DNA of 22,357 bases, taken from positions 32,273 through 54,629 of the forward strand of contig NW_022985439.1 of the NCBI RefSeq assembly GCF_010093595.1, written 5' to 3'. The position numbers and the translations under genes were made by a program. The DNA is from Mytilinidion resinicola (taxonomy: Eukaryota > Ascomycota > Dothideomycetes > Mytilinidiales > Mytilinidiaceae). How positions within the stretch are numbered: the first letter of the stretch is position 1; every line of letters starts with the position of its first letter. Shown here piece after piece: positions 1-10,298 of this stretch. The notes under the pieces were generated by a model. That model had not been told where the DNA came from, searched no databases, and worked only from the letters and a program-made list of their open reading frames with translations.

Positions 1-1191
1 TAAAGGCCTTCTTACAGTTCTTATATATAAATATATTAAAAAACGCGTTTTTAAAGGCTAGTAGGAAGCCTTCTTTATTAATATAGTAGACGCGTCGGCG
101 TGCTAAGTCTTATATGCGTTAAGAGTATTTTAGCTTTAATAGCGAGAAGCACACTATATTAAGTAGCTAAAGTATATACGATAAATGCGCAGGCATATAA
201 AGGGTAAGAATTTGTTGTTTAACGCAATAATCCTTAAAATCTTAGTTAAGGTGGCTCTTATAGCCGTCTAAAATCAGCAACCTGTATAACCCCACCTAAC
301 GCGCCTTTATATATATATTAAAGTGCTTTAACTACTTAAAACTAAGCTTATTATTAGTCCAGCCGTTTTTAGAGACAGAGAGCTTCTAATTATATAGTAT
401 TTCTGCTTTCTTATACTATATAGAGATATAAACGCGTCCTTTATAAATAATAAATAGTAGGGTTATATATCCGGCAGCGTAGATGCTCTGGATAACTGTA
501 ACCCACTTTTAGTTGCCTAGTTAAATAAAATTAGGCCTTATACGTCTCTCTAAACCTGTAACAACCTTTATTATACTAATTATACCTATTTAAAAGCCAG
601 TTTTATTGAAGTTATAGATATTATCTAGGTGGACGCTATACTTAGCTATAGTCTCTTATATAAGAGTAAACCACGTGTTAATAACCTCTAGGTCTTCCTA
701 GAGTATCCTCTAGCGGTCCTTTACCCGATTAAAAGCTATTTTAAGCTCCTTTATATAAGATATAAACTGTTAAGTCCAGTTCTTGCCTACTAGTATTTTA
801 CTACACGCAGCTAGTACTTTATCTGCTATATTTGCCACCTTATATAACTAGGGCGCAAATCCTTGCAAGTCTAGGTTAAGGATATATTATATAATTATAT
901 GCTCTTCGGTCGCAGTAAACTTTAGGTAGTTTAGTTGTAATTAAGGTTAAAACGTAATTCCGTGGAGCCGATTAAAGAGCCGCTAATATCGTACGTTAAA
1001 GGCTGCTGCAGCGCGTTATATAGTTCTAAATTAACTAGAGGTAAAGGCTTAAAGCGCGAGATTAATACTGCCTTCTTACTAAGATAGATAATCGCTGCGT
1101 TGTTAATGTATTGCTGTGTAAATATAGTGTTGGTTATACTAAGGAAAAGTGGCCGGCTCGGTGGTTTGGCCGGCTTAGTAGTGGAATACGT
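1..1191 (-). mobile_element. Fot1/pogo-like DNA transposon, RIP-degraded, cut by window edge
   Basis: On the minus strand this stretch translates, with many stops, into a degraded Fot1-type transposase. Near 1080-960 the helix-turn-helix start is readable (an EG..NLAL segment, then RAAAAFNV). Further left it parallels the element at 2753-4605: the stretch at 541-640 resembles 3951-4050, and 341-375 resembles 3750-3785. The right end at 1191 ends in ACGT and is followed by TA. The DNA is very TpA-rich and TGG codons have become TAG, as expected of RIP. The left end lies outside the window. The transposase would have been a nuclear DDE enzyme of the Tc1/mariner superfamily; this copy cannot code for one. 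Family placement rests on reading degraded protein, helped by the shared end structure. Confidence 0.75.
1150..1191. repeat. Right terminal inverted repeat of the first Fot1-like element
   Basis: TGGCCGGCT occurs at 1150-1158 and again at 1167-1175, a spacing of 17 bp. Read inward from the end, the sequence starts ACGT, and AGCCGGCC begins 16 bp in, the same register as in the element at 2753-4605. A TA follows at 1192-1193. The partner repeat is outside the window. Confidence 0.7.
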
Positions 1192-1548
1192 TATATAGTA
1201 TTAATATTACTAATTAGCTATATATAATTCTATATAGACCTTTATATCTAACTTTATAAGGCCTTATAGCAGGTTAAAAAATAGCGGCGTTCTAAAAGTA
1301 ATAGAAAGGGTACTAATTAAGTTACCTAAAGGCCGGTAGCCGAATATAAGCTTATAAAGCTATTTAAAAAGCAGTAAAACTATAGTATATATATTAAAGC
1401 CGGTTAAAAGGTTATAAATAAAAATACTATAGCTAAAAAGCTACTAGCAGATCTATTAGTTAATACTACTAGGAAACCTTATAGTAGCTAGGACTAAAAG
1501 CGCCCTTAGTATTATAGTAAGGTAGAATAGTACCTATAAAAATATAGG

Positions 1549-1576
1549 TATATAGCCTATAGTATATAGCCTATAG
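1549..1576. repeat. Tandem 14-bp repeat, two copies
   Basis: TATATAGCCTATAG is present twice head to tail (1549-1562 and 1563-1576) inside the AT-rich block. No function is inferred. Confidence 0.8.
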
Positions 1577-1796
1577 TATATACTTATAAAGGGTAATATA
1601 CTACTTTAGCCTTTAGGCTCTAGCTGCTATTCTATAGTAAGCTCTATCTATTACTACTTCTAGTAGCTAGCTATATAGCTATACTACACGCTTTTATAGG
1701 CGCTGCCTTAATTAATTCTTTTTCTACCTATATATACTGCGCCTGCTTTATCTGCCTATATATACTATATATACTATACCTTTTTTTCTTCCTACT

Positions 1797-1920
1797 TAGG
1801 TGCTCTATATATACTACACCGTTTTATACTACTATAGTATACTTTTAAAACTTAATTTAGGTGCTCTATATATTATATTCCTTTTTATATAGTTACTAGT
1901 ATATATAACTTAGTTTATAC
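1797..1920. repeat. Degenerate ~61-bp direct repeat, two units
   Basis: TAGGTGCTCTATATA begins at 1797 and again at 1858. The following roughly 45 bp of each unit are loosely alike (TATAC/TATAT strings around a TTTTATA core). A third, weaker unit may precede 1797. The unit borders are approximate. Confidence 0.45.
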
Positions 1921-2752
1921 TAGTTAGTAGAACTATTTAGTTAAGCTTAACTCTATAAACTCTCTTATATATAGTAACTATATATATTTAAATTGCTTTA
2001 CCTAGTTATAGTTTTTATTATAGGAGCTAAATTTAGAGCCTCTAATTAGCTAAATCTTTATTAATAACTAAGGACGTAAATTAATAGGTAAAGGAATAGT
2101 AAGTAAACTAGAGCTAATCTCTTTATTAAAGGAGATTTTAGGATCTAATTAATTGCTGTAAGTAATAGTATTAGCCGGATTATTATCCCTTATATTTTTT
2201 ATAGGATTACCTATATTCTTAATTAGATATAGTTAATTTAATATATACTTTAGGTTATATTTATAATAGAAAATAGCGGCTTAATTACTTTATTAACAAT
2301 TGTTAAATATACTATATTAGTATTAAAAATACCTGCGTTAACCGGTATATTACTAGATAATAGTAGCGAACTAGTAGAAAAATATACGCCTTAAGTTTAA
2401 ATAGTCTCTAGGGTAGTATAACGTAAAAAAAACCCGCTAAATACTACTACTATACTAAGAACTATTACTAGGCTTAGATTAAAATTAATAGGCTTAAAAT
2501 ATATAAATCTATAGTCTATAGAACCTTTTATATAATAGACTAATTTCGGCTAGGTAGATAGCTTATAGGTGGGCGGCTTAAAGGTCGCACCTTTCTGCTT
2601 TTTTCGGGGCTATATAACTTTAGAACTTTCGGCTTTTTTATTTTAATCCTTATTATCTACTCGACTTTTGCGCTTAATCCTATAATTAGGCTTATAAGTA
2701 CTGTAAATATCTCTAAAATAGTGCTATAATTCTTGCTCCGAATAAAGTATTA

Positions 2753-2797
2753 ACGTGCAACACAAGCGAGCCGGCCACCTAAGCGAGCCGGCCACCT
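2753..2797 (+). repeat. Left terminal inverted repeat
   Basis: ACGTGCAACAC is followed by two perfect tandem copies of AAGCGAGCCGGCCACCT (2764-2780 and 2781-2797). It mirrors 4561-4605. The flanking TA is at 2751-2752. Confidence 0.92.
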
Positions 2798-2949
2798 TAT
2801 TAACTTTTAACAGCTTTAAATATAGATTGCTCCACAACGCTAATAGATATTAACTTAATTTAACTTGCAGTCTATTCTATAATAACTTTCTTATCTTTTT
2901 AATATATACGAGTATTATATCCTGTCTCGCCGTAGCGCCTATAGCGCGC

Positions 2950-4524
2950 TTGCTGCCGTGCACTTCCACCCGGGCGCCTCCTATTTTAACGTATTTCGCC
3001 TTTAATTTGTTTATTAGCTTCCTTTTAAGTAATTATATTAGACCCCTATACCTTTATTAGAACTTCTTGCCTCTAAATTTGCTTTTTTTTGCGCTCTCTA
3101 CGCTTTATAGCGGCCTTATTCGCCTTTTAAAGGCTTATAACCTAATTATATAATAATACTGCCCTATATATCTATATCTTAGCGCCTTTAATAAGCGAAT
3201 TAAGTAACTTAAGAATTGCAGTAAAAAAGCTATTTTAATATATTTAAATGCAATTATAAATTAAAGCTAATTAAGAGCCTAGCTTAAAAGTATTACTTAG
3301 TGTTTTTAATTTCTATTAAGCCTCTACTACGGCGAGAGGCAACAGCGTATAAAGTATAATATTAAGCTTTAAGAGCACTGCCTCTAAATTAAGCAGTATA
3401 AGGCCGGCGCCTTAAAAGCTTGCGCAAATATTACTCTTTATAAATAAGTTGTTAAATACTGCTTTAAAAGCTAGTAGGAACTTAAGCTTTATAATATAGT
3501 TAATATAGTTGCGCGCTAGATCCTTAATTTAGCGACCGTACGCTTTTTTTAATAGCGTAAAACAGCCTATATTAAGCGGTTGTAATAGATATAAGGCGTG
3601 CGGCGGTATATATAGTATAATAATATTATTCTTCTTATAAAGCTCTTTAAATTTAAGTAAGTTATAGCTTTTATAACCGTCTAAAATAAGTAAGTAATAT
3701 GCGCCTACGGTGCGGTCCTTTATATACGTATTAAAATATTATAGCTATATAATACCAAGCTTATTTATCGTCCAGCTATTGTTGCTTACTGCTATAGCCT
3801 AGTCTAGCGGTATATTGCTGCCCTTATACTATATAGAAAGGTAGTACTTGCCCGCAAGGATAATAAACGGCGGGATTGCCTATTTATATGCGTTAATAGC
3901 CTTAATTATAGTAGCCTACTTACAATTACCTAGTTATATAGCTTTTAGTTAATTTTATCTCTTAAAGCCTGTAACAACTACTCCTATTAAGATAACACCT
4001 ATCTAGAAGCCAGTTTTATTAAAGTTATAGAAGTTATTATCTATAATACTATACTTTGCCTTTATATTGCGCACAAGCTTAAACCACAGCGCAATAATCC
4101 TTAGATCTTTGCATAGAGCTTTCTGGCGATTGTATTTTTAATTAAACCGTGTTTAAAGCTTATCGGTCTGCTTAACAAAGTTGCATGGCCAGTTCTTGCT
4201 AACCTGGCCGGCACCGCGCTCTCTGAGTAACTTATTGGCTATATCTCTTACAGCGTTTAAGCTAGGCGCAAACCCTCGCGAATCCAGATCGAGTACATGT
4301 TCAATAATAACTGATTCCTCTAGCTTTGCAAGCTTTTTTGAATTGGGCTCACAATCGCGTCGAGCGGTGGTTCCGGCGCGTCGGTCTTGGAGCGTGCTTC
4401 TAGGGACGTTGTACGTTGCAACAGCGCGTCGTTCGCTTTGAAGTTGATTCTTATCAATTGCTAAGATAGCTAGGCAGATTCGGCCTTCTTTTTGGATTGA
4501 TTGTACATTGCGTTGTTGAGACAT
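2950..4524 (-). pseudogene. Fot1-like transposase relic (HTH plus DDE_1)
   Basis: Reading starts at ATG 4524, 81 bp inside the right terminal repeat. The first 123 residues are open to a TAA at 4153 and form the Psq/CENP-B-type DNA-binding region: EG..CLAI, then YNVPRSTLQDR, then a second helical part ending near NWPCNFVKQ. Beyond the stop the same frame continues with many stops. Three DDE_1 landmarks remain: FNKTGF (normally with D and E), LILDGYKSY (the LxLDGHxSH block) and IPPHALYLLQPLNIGCF (normally QPLD). At the first and third landmarks the acidic residue has become Asn or Lys, matching G-to-A change, so the catalytic triad is lost as well as the frame. The 3' limit near 2950 is approximate. 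Confidence 0.85.
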
Positions 4525-4560
4525 GGTGGTTGAAAGCTAACGGAGCGCGTTTTGGTGATG

Positions 4561-4605
4561 AGGTGGCCGGCTCGCTTGGGTGGCCGGCTCGCTTGTGTTG
4601 CACGT
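4561..4605 (-). repeat. Right terminal inverted repeat
   Basis: Inverted copy of 2753-2797. The two 17-bp units are at 4561-4577 and 4578-4594 and differ at their first base. The flanking TA is at 4606-4607. Confidence 0.92.
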
Positions 4606-4707
4606 TAGAGGGTATAAGGGATAGGGGCAAGGAATAGAGCTATTGTATTTTATAAGCGGTTGTAGGCGCTTAATATATTCCGGAATATATTCTAAAATAT
4701 ATTAACT

Positions 4708-5394
4708 CTATCTAAATATCGTTTTAAAATAGTATATGCGGCTCGCGGCTGCTATTAGGTCTTTATTTCTAAGACAGCCGGGGCAATACCTAGGAAGAGC
4801 AAGGCTATAAAGGAAAGTAACAGGGTTACAGTAGAAAGGCACGTCTATATCGTCGATATAATTCTAGTAATACGTCTTCTAATCTTCCTTACAAGTTATC
4901 TATATATTGCAGAGGAAATAGAATTTTGCGACTTTATATTCTGCCTTAGTAAGGCCCTTATAGCAGCGGTAAACATGTTCCCACCGATTTAAAACGGAAA
5001 TACTAATGCGTTTGTGTTAGCAGCAGTAGATATGCAAGTATAGATCCGGATACTGGTTATAGTGCCTTGCTATAGATATCCGTACACTTTCCTGCCACTG
5101 TCTATAGGACTCTAACGTACTAATAGAAACTGGGGCAGCCGGATACACTTCCAATTGGCGTACACCTTGTTGGCGCTGTCTGAGACAGCCTCGCAAGTTT
5201 AGTAGTTCCCCGAGTTGCCAGATTCCTCTCTTATTTGGAATGCTGAAAATACTATTAAGCTCCTTACGCAGCGGTAAACGGGTATACGGATTTCAATGAC
5301 GAGGCATTGTAGCCTTAGAGCGGCCTTGTATAGGAGATGGACGGCGGTTGGAGATAGGCGGGATAATAGTCGTGGTACCTTCGCAGTTCTCCAT
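4708..5394 (-). pseudogene. Degraded gene of unknown repeated family with CxxC motif
   Basis: One minus-strand frame runs from ATG 5394 to a TAG at 4708 (about 228 codons) and is interrupted by five stops: TGA at 5293-5295, one TAA and three TAG. Between stops it reads as plausible protein: a Ser/Pro-rich start, a central segment with ESYRQWQESVRISIARHY, then NRWEHVYRCYKGLTKAEY, DDIDVPFYCNP, FLYSLALPRYCPGC and a basic-aromatic tail. The YCPGC pair may be half of a zinc-binding site. TAG stops where Trp or Gln would fit suggest RIP, so the family was probably repetitive and perhaps transposon-borne. I do not recognise the family. It lies about 100 bp right of the Fot1-like element; whether it belonged to another element is unknown. 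Confidence 0.55.
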
Positions 5395-5877
5395 GATGAA
5401 TCCTCACAGTGGTGTCGAGTGAGCAAGATTTGAGCCAAGCAGTGATAATTCCATGTTCCCAGGCTTATAACCGAGTACCGGAATCTCCCCTAAGTCGGAC
5501 ATGTAGAAGGAGATAGTCTTCGTTCAAGAACAAGTGGATTGTAGGGATAATAGAGGTCATTACGGGAGAGCGATTGAGGGATTAAAAGAGCTTGGCTTGG
5601 TGCCATATTTGCGGGTGGTCAGACAGCTTGGGGCCTAGCTTTATGTTATGTACAAATGCATTCATTATTCATTACTATAGATCATGAAGTTTTGTTGTCC
5701 AGATTTCCCTGATAACACGACGACAACCACCGAATGAACTCCTATGCGCCCTCCGCCTCAACGGGTTCCTGAGGACCAATGTGTATTAGTCGCTGCTCGA
5801 TTGATTCAAGTCAAAGGCTTCCAACTCTATGAGGCCATACCATGCAAAGTTTAGATTCAACAATTAGCCGCCTCGAT
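5395..5877. other. Intergenic stretch between repeat block and MFS gene
   Basis: Base composition returns to normal here. No convincing open frame, repeat or RNA gene was seen. It holds the 3' flank of the leftward transporter gene and, toward 5400, the upstream side of the broken gene. Confidence 0.5.
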
Positions 5878-7597
5878 CTACCTGGAGCCAGCGTATTTAC
5901 TCCGCTTCCGAATCTCCTTCCCATAGCGGTAGAATATGTACGGAAACGGAGCCATCACAAGCGTAAGCATGGCTAGCAAGAAAGTCGCCCACTGAAAACC
6001 AAGGTTGTTGTACACTGGGCGAAAACGTTAGCACTTCATCTCATTGCCGAAGCAATAGTACCTACTTGCGGGGCCAAAAAGCGGAAACGCAGCAGCAAAC
6101 ATACTCCGCGCGAAGCTATTTGCTGCGAGCGCGCTCGCGCCGTAAAGTGGGTATGCATCCACCAGGAATGTGAAGACACCGGAAAAAATCATGATTACAC
6201 CAGCGCCAAAGAATGCGCTGCCGACGATGGGAACAATCCAGTGGACCGAGGAATACGTCGTCCATCCAAACCAGAGCAAACCGATGACCACTAGAGGTGA
6301 TCCTCCAATGGCTGGCGGGAGACGGTACTCTGGCTCAGATCCTCCTTTCTCGCCATGCTCCTCTTCGTGCTTCTTGAGAAGGCGCATGTAGTTCTTGTTC
6401 CAGAATGGGTTCGAAGCAGAGCCCAAAATCATACCCACCGTGATGCCGAGGAAGGTAAGACCAACCTGCCAAAGCTTAAAACCGTGGTTCTCGCGGAATA
6501 CCAGGCCGAAAGCGCCGAAGAAGAGGTAAAGTACGCCGAGGAGGACGGAGCAGTAGAGGCAGAGGCAGAGACACATGGGCTCAAGCGTGAGCAGGAGGAA
6601 TGGCCGGTAGCAGGATCGAAGAATAGTCTGCGAAGTGTGAGCCTTGAAATCATATCGCGGTGATACTACGAACTTGAGCAATAGAGCGATCCATCTTCTC
6701 AATCGGCGCGTACCACCGATCGTCTCCGCTCTCTTTGCGTATCTTTCTTGCTTCTCTGCGGAGGAGAACTGGCATATATGTCTCGGGGACGAAGATGATG
6801 ATAGCTGCCCATTGAGCAAATGCCCATATGAGTGCCACCCAGAATGTCCATCGCCAGCTGGTGTTGTAGTTGATGAAGTCCGCGACGAGCGGTCCCAGCT
6901 GTGGTCCAAGGCTGTGGAAATGTAAGCAACCCCATCCTTTGATGTCAAGGGGAGAAGAACGTACAAAGGACCCAGGGTATATATCATCATTGGGAATGCC
7001 AGCTTAGCCTTTGGAAATAGATCCGAGACGGTACCTCCTGCCACGCTCAAGAAAGCCGCTCCAGCGAATCCATCGAGGAAACGGGTTACAATGATCGTCG
7101 CTAGGTTCTGTGCAACGGCGGAAGGGATGATGAAGACAACGAAGAAGAAGAGAGAGCCAACGTAGACAGGTTTTCTGCCGTAGAACTGCAATCATTAGAA
7201 TCCAAGGTAGCTTTGCGAGGTAGACACGGTAACTTACCTCACTCAACGGTGCAAGTAGCATGGGACTGATACCGAGTCCAACGACGAAAAGACTGAGACC
7301 GAGTGTGACCACGACTTCGCTGGAATGAAACTCCTTCTCAAGCTGGCTATACGTGCCCACATAGAGCGAGCTCGTACATGCCACGCACAAACTCGTAGTC
7401 GACACGATGATAGTAATCAACCATTTCCGCGCAGTGGACATGCTCTTTGGGCTACGGGGATCATCGTCGCCGGTAAATGAAACGATAAAGTCTGTCGGAG
7501 GCGCGTCTGGTTCTGGCTTCGGATCGGATAGCTGCGATGAAGCCTTCTCGACATCGTCAAACGATGCAGCCTCGTCTTGGCTGTGCGTGGTAGCCAT
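5878..7597 (-). CDS. MFS transporter, DHA1 (drug:H+ antiporter-like) family
   Basis: Membrane carrier of 505 residues, predicted from five exons on the minus strand: 7597-7238, 7185-6965, 6911-6674, 6627-6066 and 6014-5878. The introns are 46-53 bp and all phases join cleanly (1518 nt). After a hydrophilic acidic N-terminus (residues 1 to about 55) hydrophobic helices begin. LSEFYGRKPVY is the loop 2-3 MFS signature, GPFLGPQLGP is the DHA1 antiporter motif in helix 5, and VPETYMPVLLRREARKIRK starts the central loop. SGVFTFLVDAYPLYGASALAANS and a basic C-terminus (YGKEIRKRSKY) are typical of fungal 12-helix DHA1 carriers. The start has good context (CACCATCATGG). It is head to head with the FAD monooxygenase pseudogene, which suggests shared control. 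The substrate is unknown: efflux of a cluster product or a toxic aromatic is plausible. No lesion was seen. Confidence 0.93.
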
Positions 7598-8381
7598 GAT
7601 GGTGATTTGTTGCAGTTTTCGGGTTCAGTGCAGATGCAGGGCTCCAAAAGTAAGTATTTCAACTTTCCGAACTTGGTGTATGCGTGTCAGCTCGGCGTGG
7701 GCGCATCGAATTTTTAAGGCGAAGTGAAACTCGCACTCGGATTTGTGCTATAGCCGTTACGCCGCAGAGCTTAGCAATCATCCTCCATGCCTCCGGGAAG
7801 GACATGTTCTGGCAATTTGGAGAGGACGAAGAGGGCAGCCTTGCAAACCTTGCGACGTCATAACCGCTTTCTTTGTGAATGTCGGAGCGTGGATTGGGTT
7901 TAGCGAGTCACATGACTCTCGTGTTGGGGAACTCGCCTTGTCGATCTCGGACCCCCAAATGCGGTAGTGCTGAATGTAGTAATCCACATCTCGCCTGTTT
8001 CGGACAGCCTCTCAAACAGCAGAGCGCCTCAAACCCGCCCTCTGCCGCTCCATATACACAAGTCTCCACTCCTCGTCACCATTCTACTACCACCGTCTTT
8101 CGGGTCTCGCAATGGGGATACTTTGTAGCGAAATGAAGAAGACATGCTGGACAACCGGCCCACTGGAGGAGGTGATGGGACTGCCATGTACGATAGCAAT
8201 TAAGATAATGTCTAGGCCTACGTCTTCATGATCTGCGGTTGTGGCGTTGAGGAAGCAGCCTGAATGGATAAAACGGGAAGCCTAGCACGCAGACCAAGGC
8301 ATCTCTAGCCCTAATTGACTCGTTCACCTGATTCGTGCACGATACTTCCCTGCTGTTGTTCGATCCTCCCTGCTCGCACCA
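7598..8381. promoter_or_regulatory. Divergent promoter between MFS and FAD monooxygenase genes
   Basis: This 784-bp gap separates two start codons that point away from each other, so it should hold both promoters. Apart from the palindrome at 7905-7918, only scattered single TCGGA/CGG triplets are seen, with no clear paired Zn2Cys6 site. No coding region is supported here. Confidence 0.6.
7905..7918. promoter_or_regulatory. Palindrome GAGTCA-CA-TGACTC, possible bZIP site
   Basis: Two perfect 6-bp arms surround a 2-bp centre. TGACTC is the half-site recognised by Gcn4/CPC1-type bZIP factors. The position is mid-way in the divergent promoter. Binding is an inference from the motif alone. Confidence 0.4.
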
Positions 8382-9716
8382 ATGGATCACTACAACCCTG
8401 TGTCGGTTGCTATTGCTGGTGGTGGCATTGGGGGCCTTTGTCTTGCCATTGGTTTGCTCCAATATTCACACCTCAACATCTCCATCTACGAAGCCGCACG
8501 AGAATTTAAAGGAATCGGTGCTGGACTAGCGTTGGGACCAAATGCGCAAAGAGCCTTAGCTTGCATCTCGTCCTTCGCCGCAGGCGCATTTCGACGACAT
8601 GCGACCGCCAACACGTCCGCAGAGTTCGAAAAGACGTGGTTTTAATTCCGCAATGGCCTCCAGGGAATCGAAGACGTGTTGGGGAAGTGCAAAAATGCCA
8701 CTGGCCAGCAGACAGTACACCGGGCGAAATTTCTTGCCGAGCTGATCAAGTTGATCCCCTAGGTCGACGAGTCTAGGGACTAAGTCTTGATTCATTTTGC
8801 CGATGGAACGAGCACTTCGACCGATTGTTTGATCGGTGCTGATGGTGTCCACAGTGCCACCCGCGAGCATATCGTAGGGAAAGCCCAGCCCGCGGCGACT
8901 CCAGTCTTCTCCGGCATCGTGGCATATCGCGGCTTGATTCCAATGAATAAGGCTCGGGCAAAGCTAGGCGAGCTTGCTGACGATGCGTACATGTGGTGTG
9001 GTGGTGGAGGCATGGTCATGACATACCCGATTGATTTTGGGAAGACGCTGAACGTTGTCGCTGCTCACGGTGGGGTGGCAGGCACCCACGGGGGTCGTTA
9101 CTTCGAGCAACGAGAAGCTGATGGAGGACTTCGAGGGCTGGAGTGAGGTGCCTACCAAAATTCTCGAGGTATGCCATCATCCGTGTTCCCGTGTTCGTTT
9201 CCCTGGCCTTCTAGACTCTACTGATGGATTGGAAAGATGACTGAAGAGCCAAGTCTTTGGGCGATGTTGGATCATCTGCCTGCTCCATACTACAATACTG
9301 GCAAAACCGCGATGATGGGAGATGCCGCTCACGCAACCACGCCTTTCCAAGGCGCTGGGTGTGGACAAGCAATTGAAGATGCCCTGGTTCTCGCAACTCT
9401 GTTCCGCTACGCTAAATATCCGGAGCATATCGCCCCCGCCCTAGCTGCATACGACGCCGTTAAAAGACCGCGATCCCAGAAGGTTGTTGAGACGAGCAGA
9501 GAAGCGATGGAACTGTATGGCTTCACTGATGCGTCGGTGAATGGAGATGCAGAGCGCTGGAAAGACATATGGACTCAGAGGATGAAATGGATTTGGGAGA
9601 TAGATCTCGCCCAGCATTGTTACGACGCATTGGGCCTTCTCACCAAAAATATCCGAGGTACGTTTGAGAGCTCACGTCGAGGGCTTGGAGTTGACGCGAG
9701 CAGTTCAAGAGATTGA
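8382..9716 (+). pseudogene. Group A FAD-dependent monooxygenase (salicylate hydroxylase-like), broken
   Basis: Members of this family hydroxylate aromatic rings using FAD, NAD(P)H and oxygen. ATG 8382 has good context (CACCAATGG). The FAD fold is clear: GGGIGG near residue 14 with the Glu of SIYEA; then FADGTSTSTDCLIGADGVHS (DG motif); then GKTAMMGDAAHATTPFQGAG (GD motif). The C-terminal part (RPRSQKVVETSREAMELYGF) is normal. One frame carries three stops, at 8643 (TAA), 8760 (TAG) and 8781 (TAA), and the segment around the last two looks about ten residues short. An extra base near the G-run 9072-9075 shifts the frame before EKLMEDFEGWSEVPTKILE. A normal 68-bp intron (9169-9236) follows, and exon 2 (9237-9716) is open. 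No GT-AG intron of normal size removes the stops. Composition is not RIP-like. Confidence 0.85.
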
Positions 9717-10298
9717 ATCTGAGTCTCCGCAAAGTGTCGGGGTTGGTTTGGATATGTTTAGAGTGTGGTCGAGTGGGAAGGCTGTTTTATTGGGATGTAA
9801 ATAGGATAGCTAGATGTCGCCATCACTATCAAAGAGCGGTTTGTCGATTTAATGCGATGCAGCGAAGGCGACAAGATGCATGCATGTAGACTTAGTCAAG
9901 AAATGCGACTGGGATCGTCCGAATGGGTTGCTGGGAATAAATATGAGTTGGCAAGGCTCTTTAGGTCGTCTTTGTGCCCCAGCAGGTGAACTCACGTGGC
10001 GTACGTTTCAACCGCTAATCGTCATTGTCGACGATGTCCAAAACCGCGCGCATGGAGTTTCTCGATTCTGAAGTTAGGGTTGCGCCTAGTAGTCATATCG
10101 ACGACGATCTGTTCGGATGTAGGCATGCGAAAGGCACCTGATGGCGCAGAGAGAGGCGTGGGGGGCATTACTAGACAAACATGGACGCAAGCACTGCAGA
10201 ACCATTATACCAAGGCTAAGAAGGACAAGAACTAGAAGGCTTGGTATTGAAAACTTCATTTGCTCATAAAAAACGTATCTTACATTGATGCTAGTAGC
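9717..10298. other. Convergent 3' intergenic region
   Basis: The stretch lies between the ends of two converging genes. An AATAAA at 9936-9941 on the plus strand could serve as a polyadenylation signal for the monooxygenase transcript. No gene, repeat or RNA was recognised. Confidence 0.45.

Larger units (their letters stand above)
1194..2752. other. AT-rich RIP-type repeat DNA, no gene seen
   Basis: This stretch between the two Fot1-like elements is dominated by TA, TATA and CTATA strings and is full of stops in all frames. It holds simple tandem repeats (listed separately). A short GC-richer patch sits near 2565-2610. No coding relic could be assigned. It is probably older, unrecognisable transposon sequence. 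Confidence 0.6.
2753..4605 (-). mobile_element. Complete-ended Fot1/pogo-like DNA transposon, inactivated
   Basis: The element is 1853 bp, close to the roughly 1.9 kb known for Fot1. Its ends are 45-bp inverted repeats differing at one position (C versus T), each beginning ACGT and bordered by TA (2751-2752 and 4606-4607), the target site used by Tc1/mariner elements. It carries one leftward transposase relic. From 4605 down to about 4150 base composition is near normal; the rest is AT-rich with abundant TAG stops. The element is therefore an old insertion hit by RIP over most but not all of its length. Confidence 0.88.

Noticed and set aside
4181..4441. 86-residue open frame on the plus strand
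   Set aside because: Antisense shadow of the transposase helix-turn-helix region.
6170..6925. Several open frames on the plus strand over the MFS gene
   Set aside because: They are opposite-strand shadows of exons that read cleanly as an MFS carrier.
7737..8005. Three TCGGA motifs as Zn2Cys6 sites in the divergent promoter
   Set aside because: About one or two are expected by chance in this length, and none are paired at a usual spacing.
8637..8783. Introns that would remove the three stops in the monooxygenase
   Set aside because: The only GT..AG pairs nearby give segments of about 20-30 nt, too short for a fungal intron, and flanking codons are conserved family sequence.
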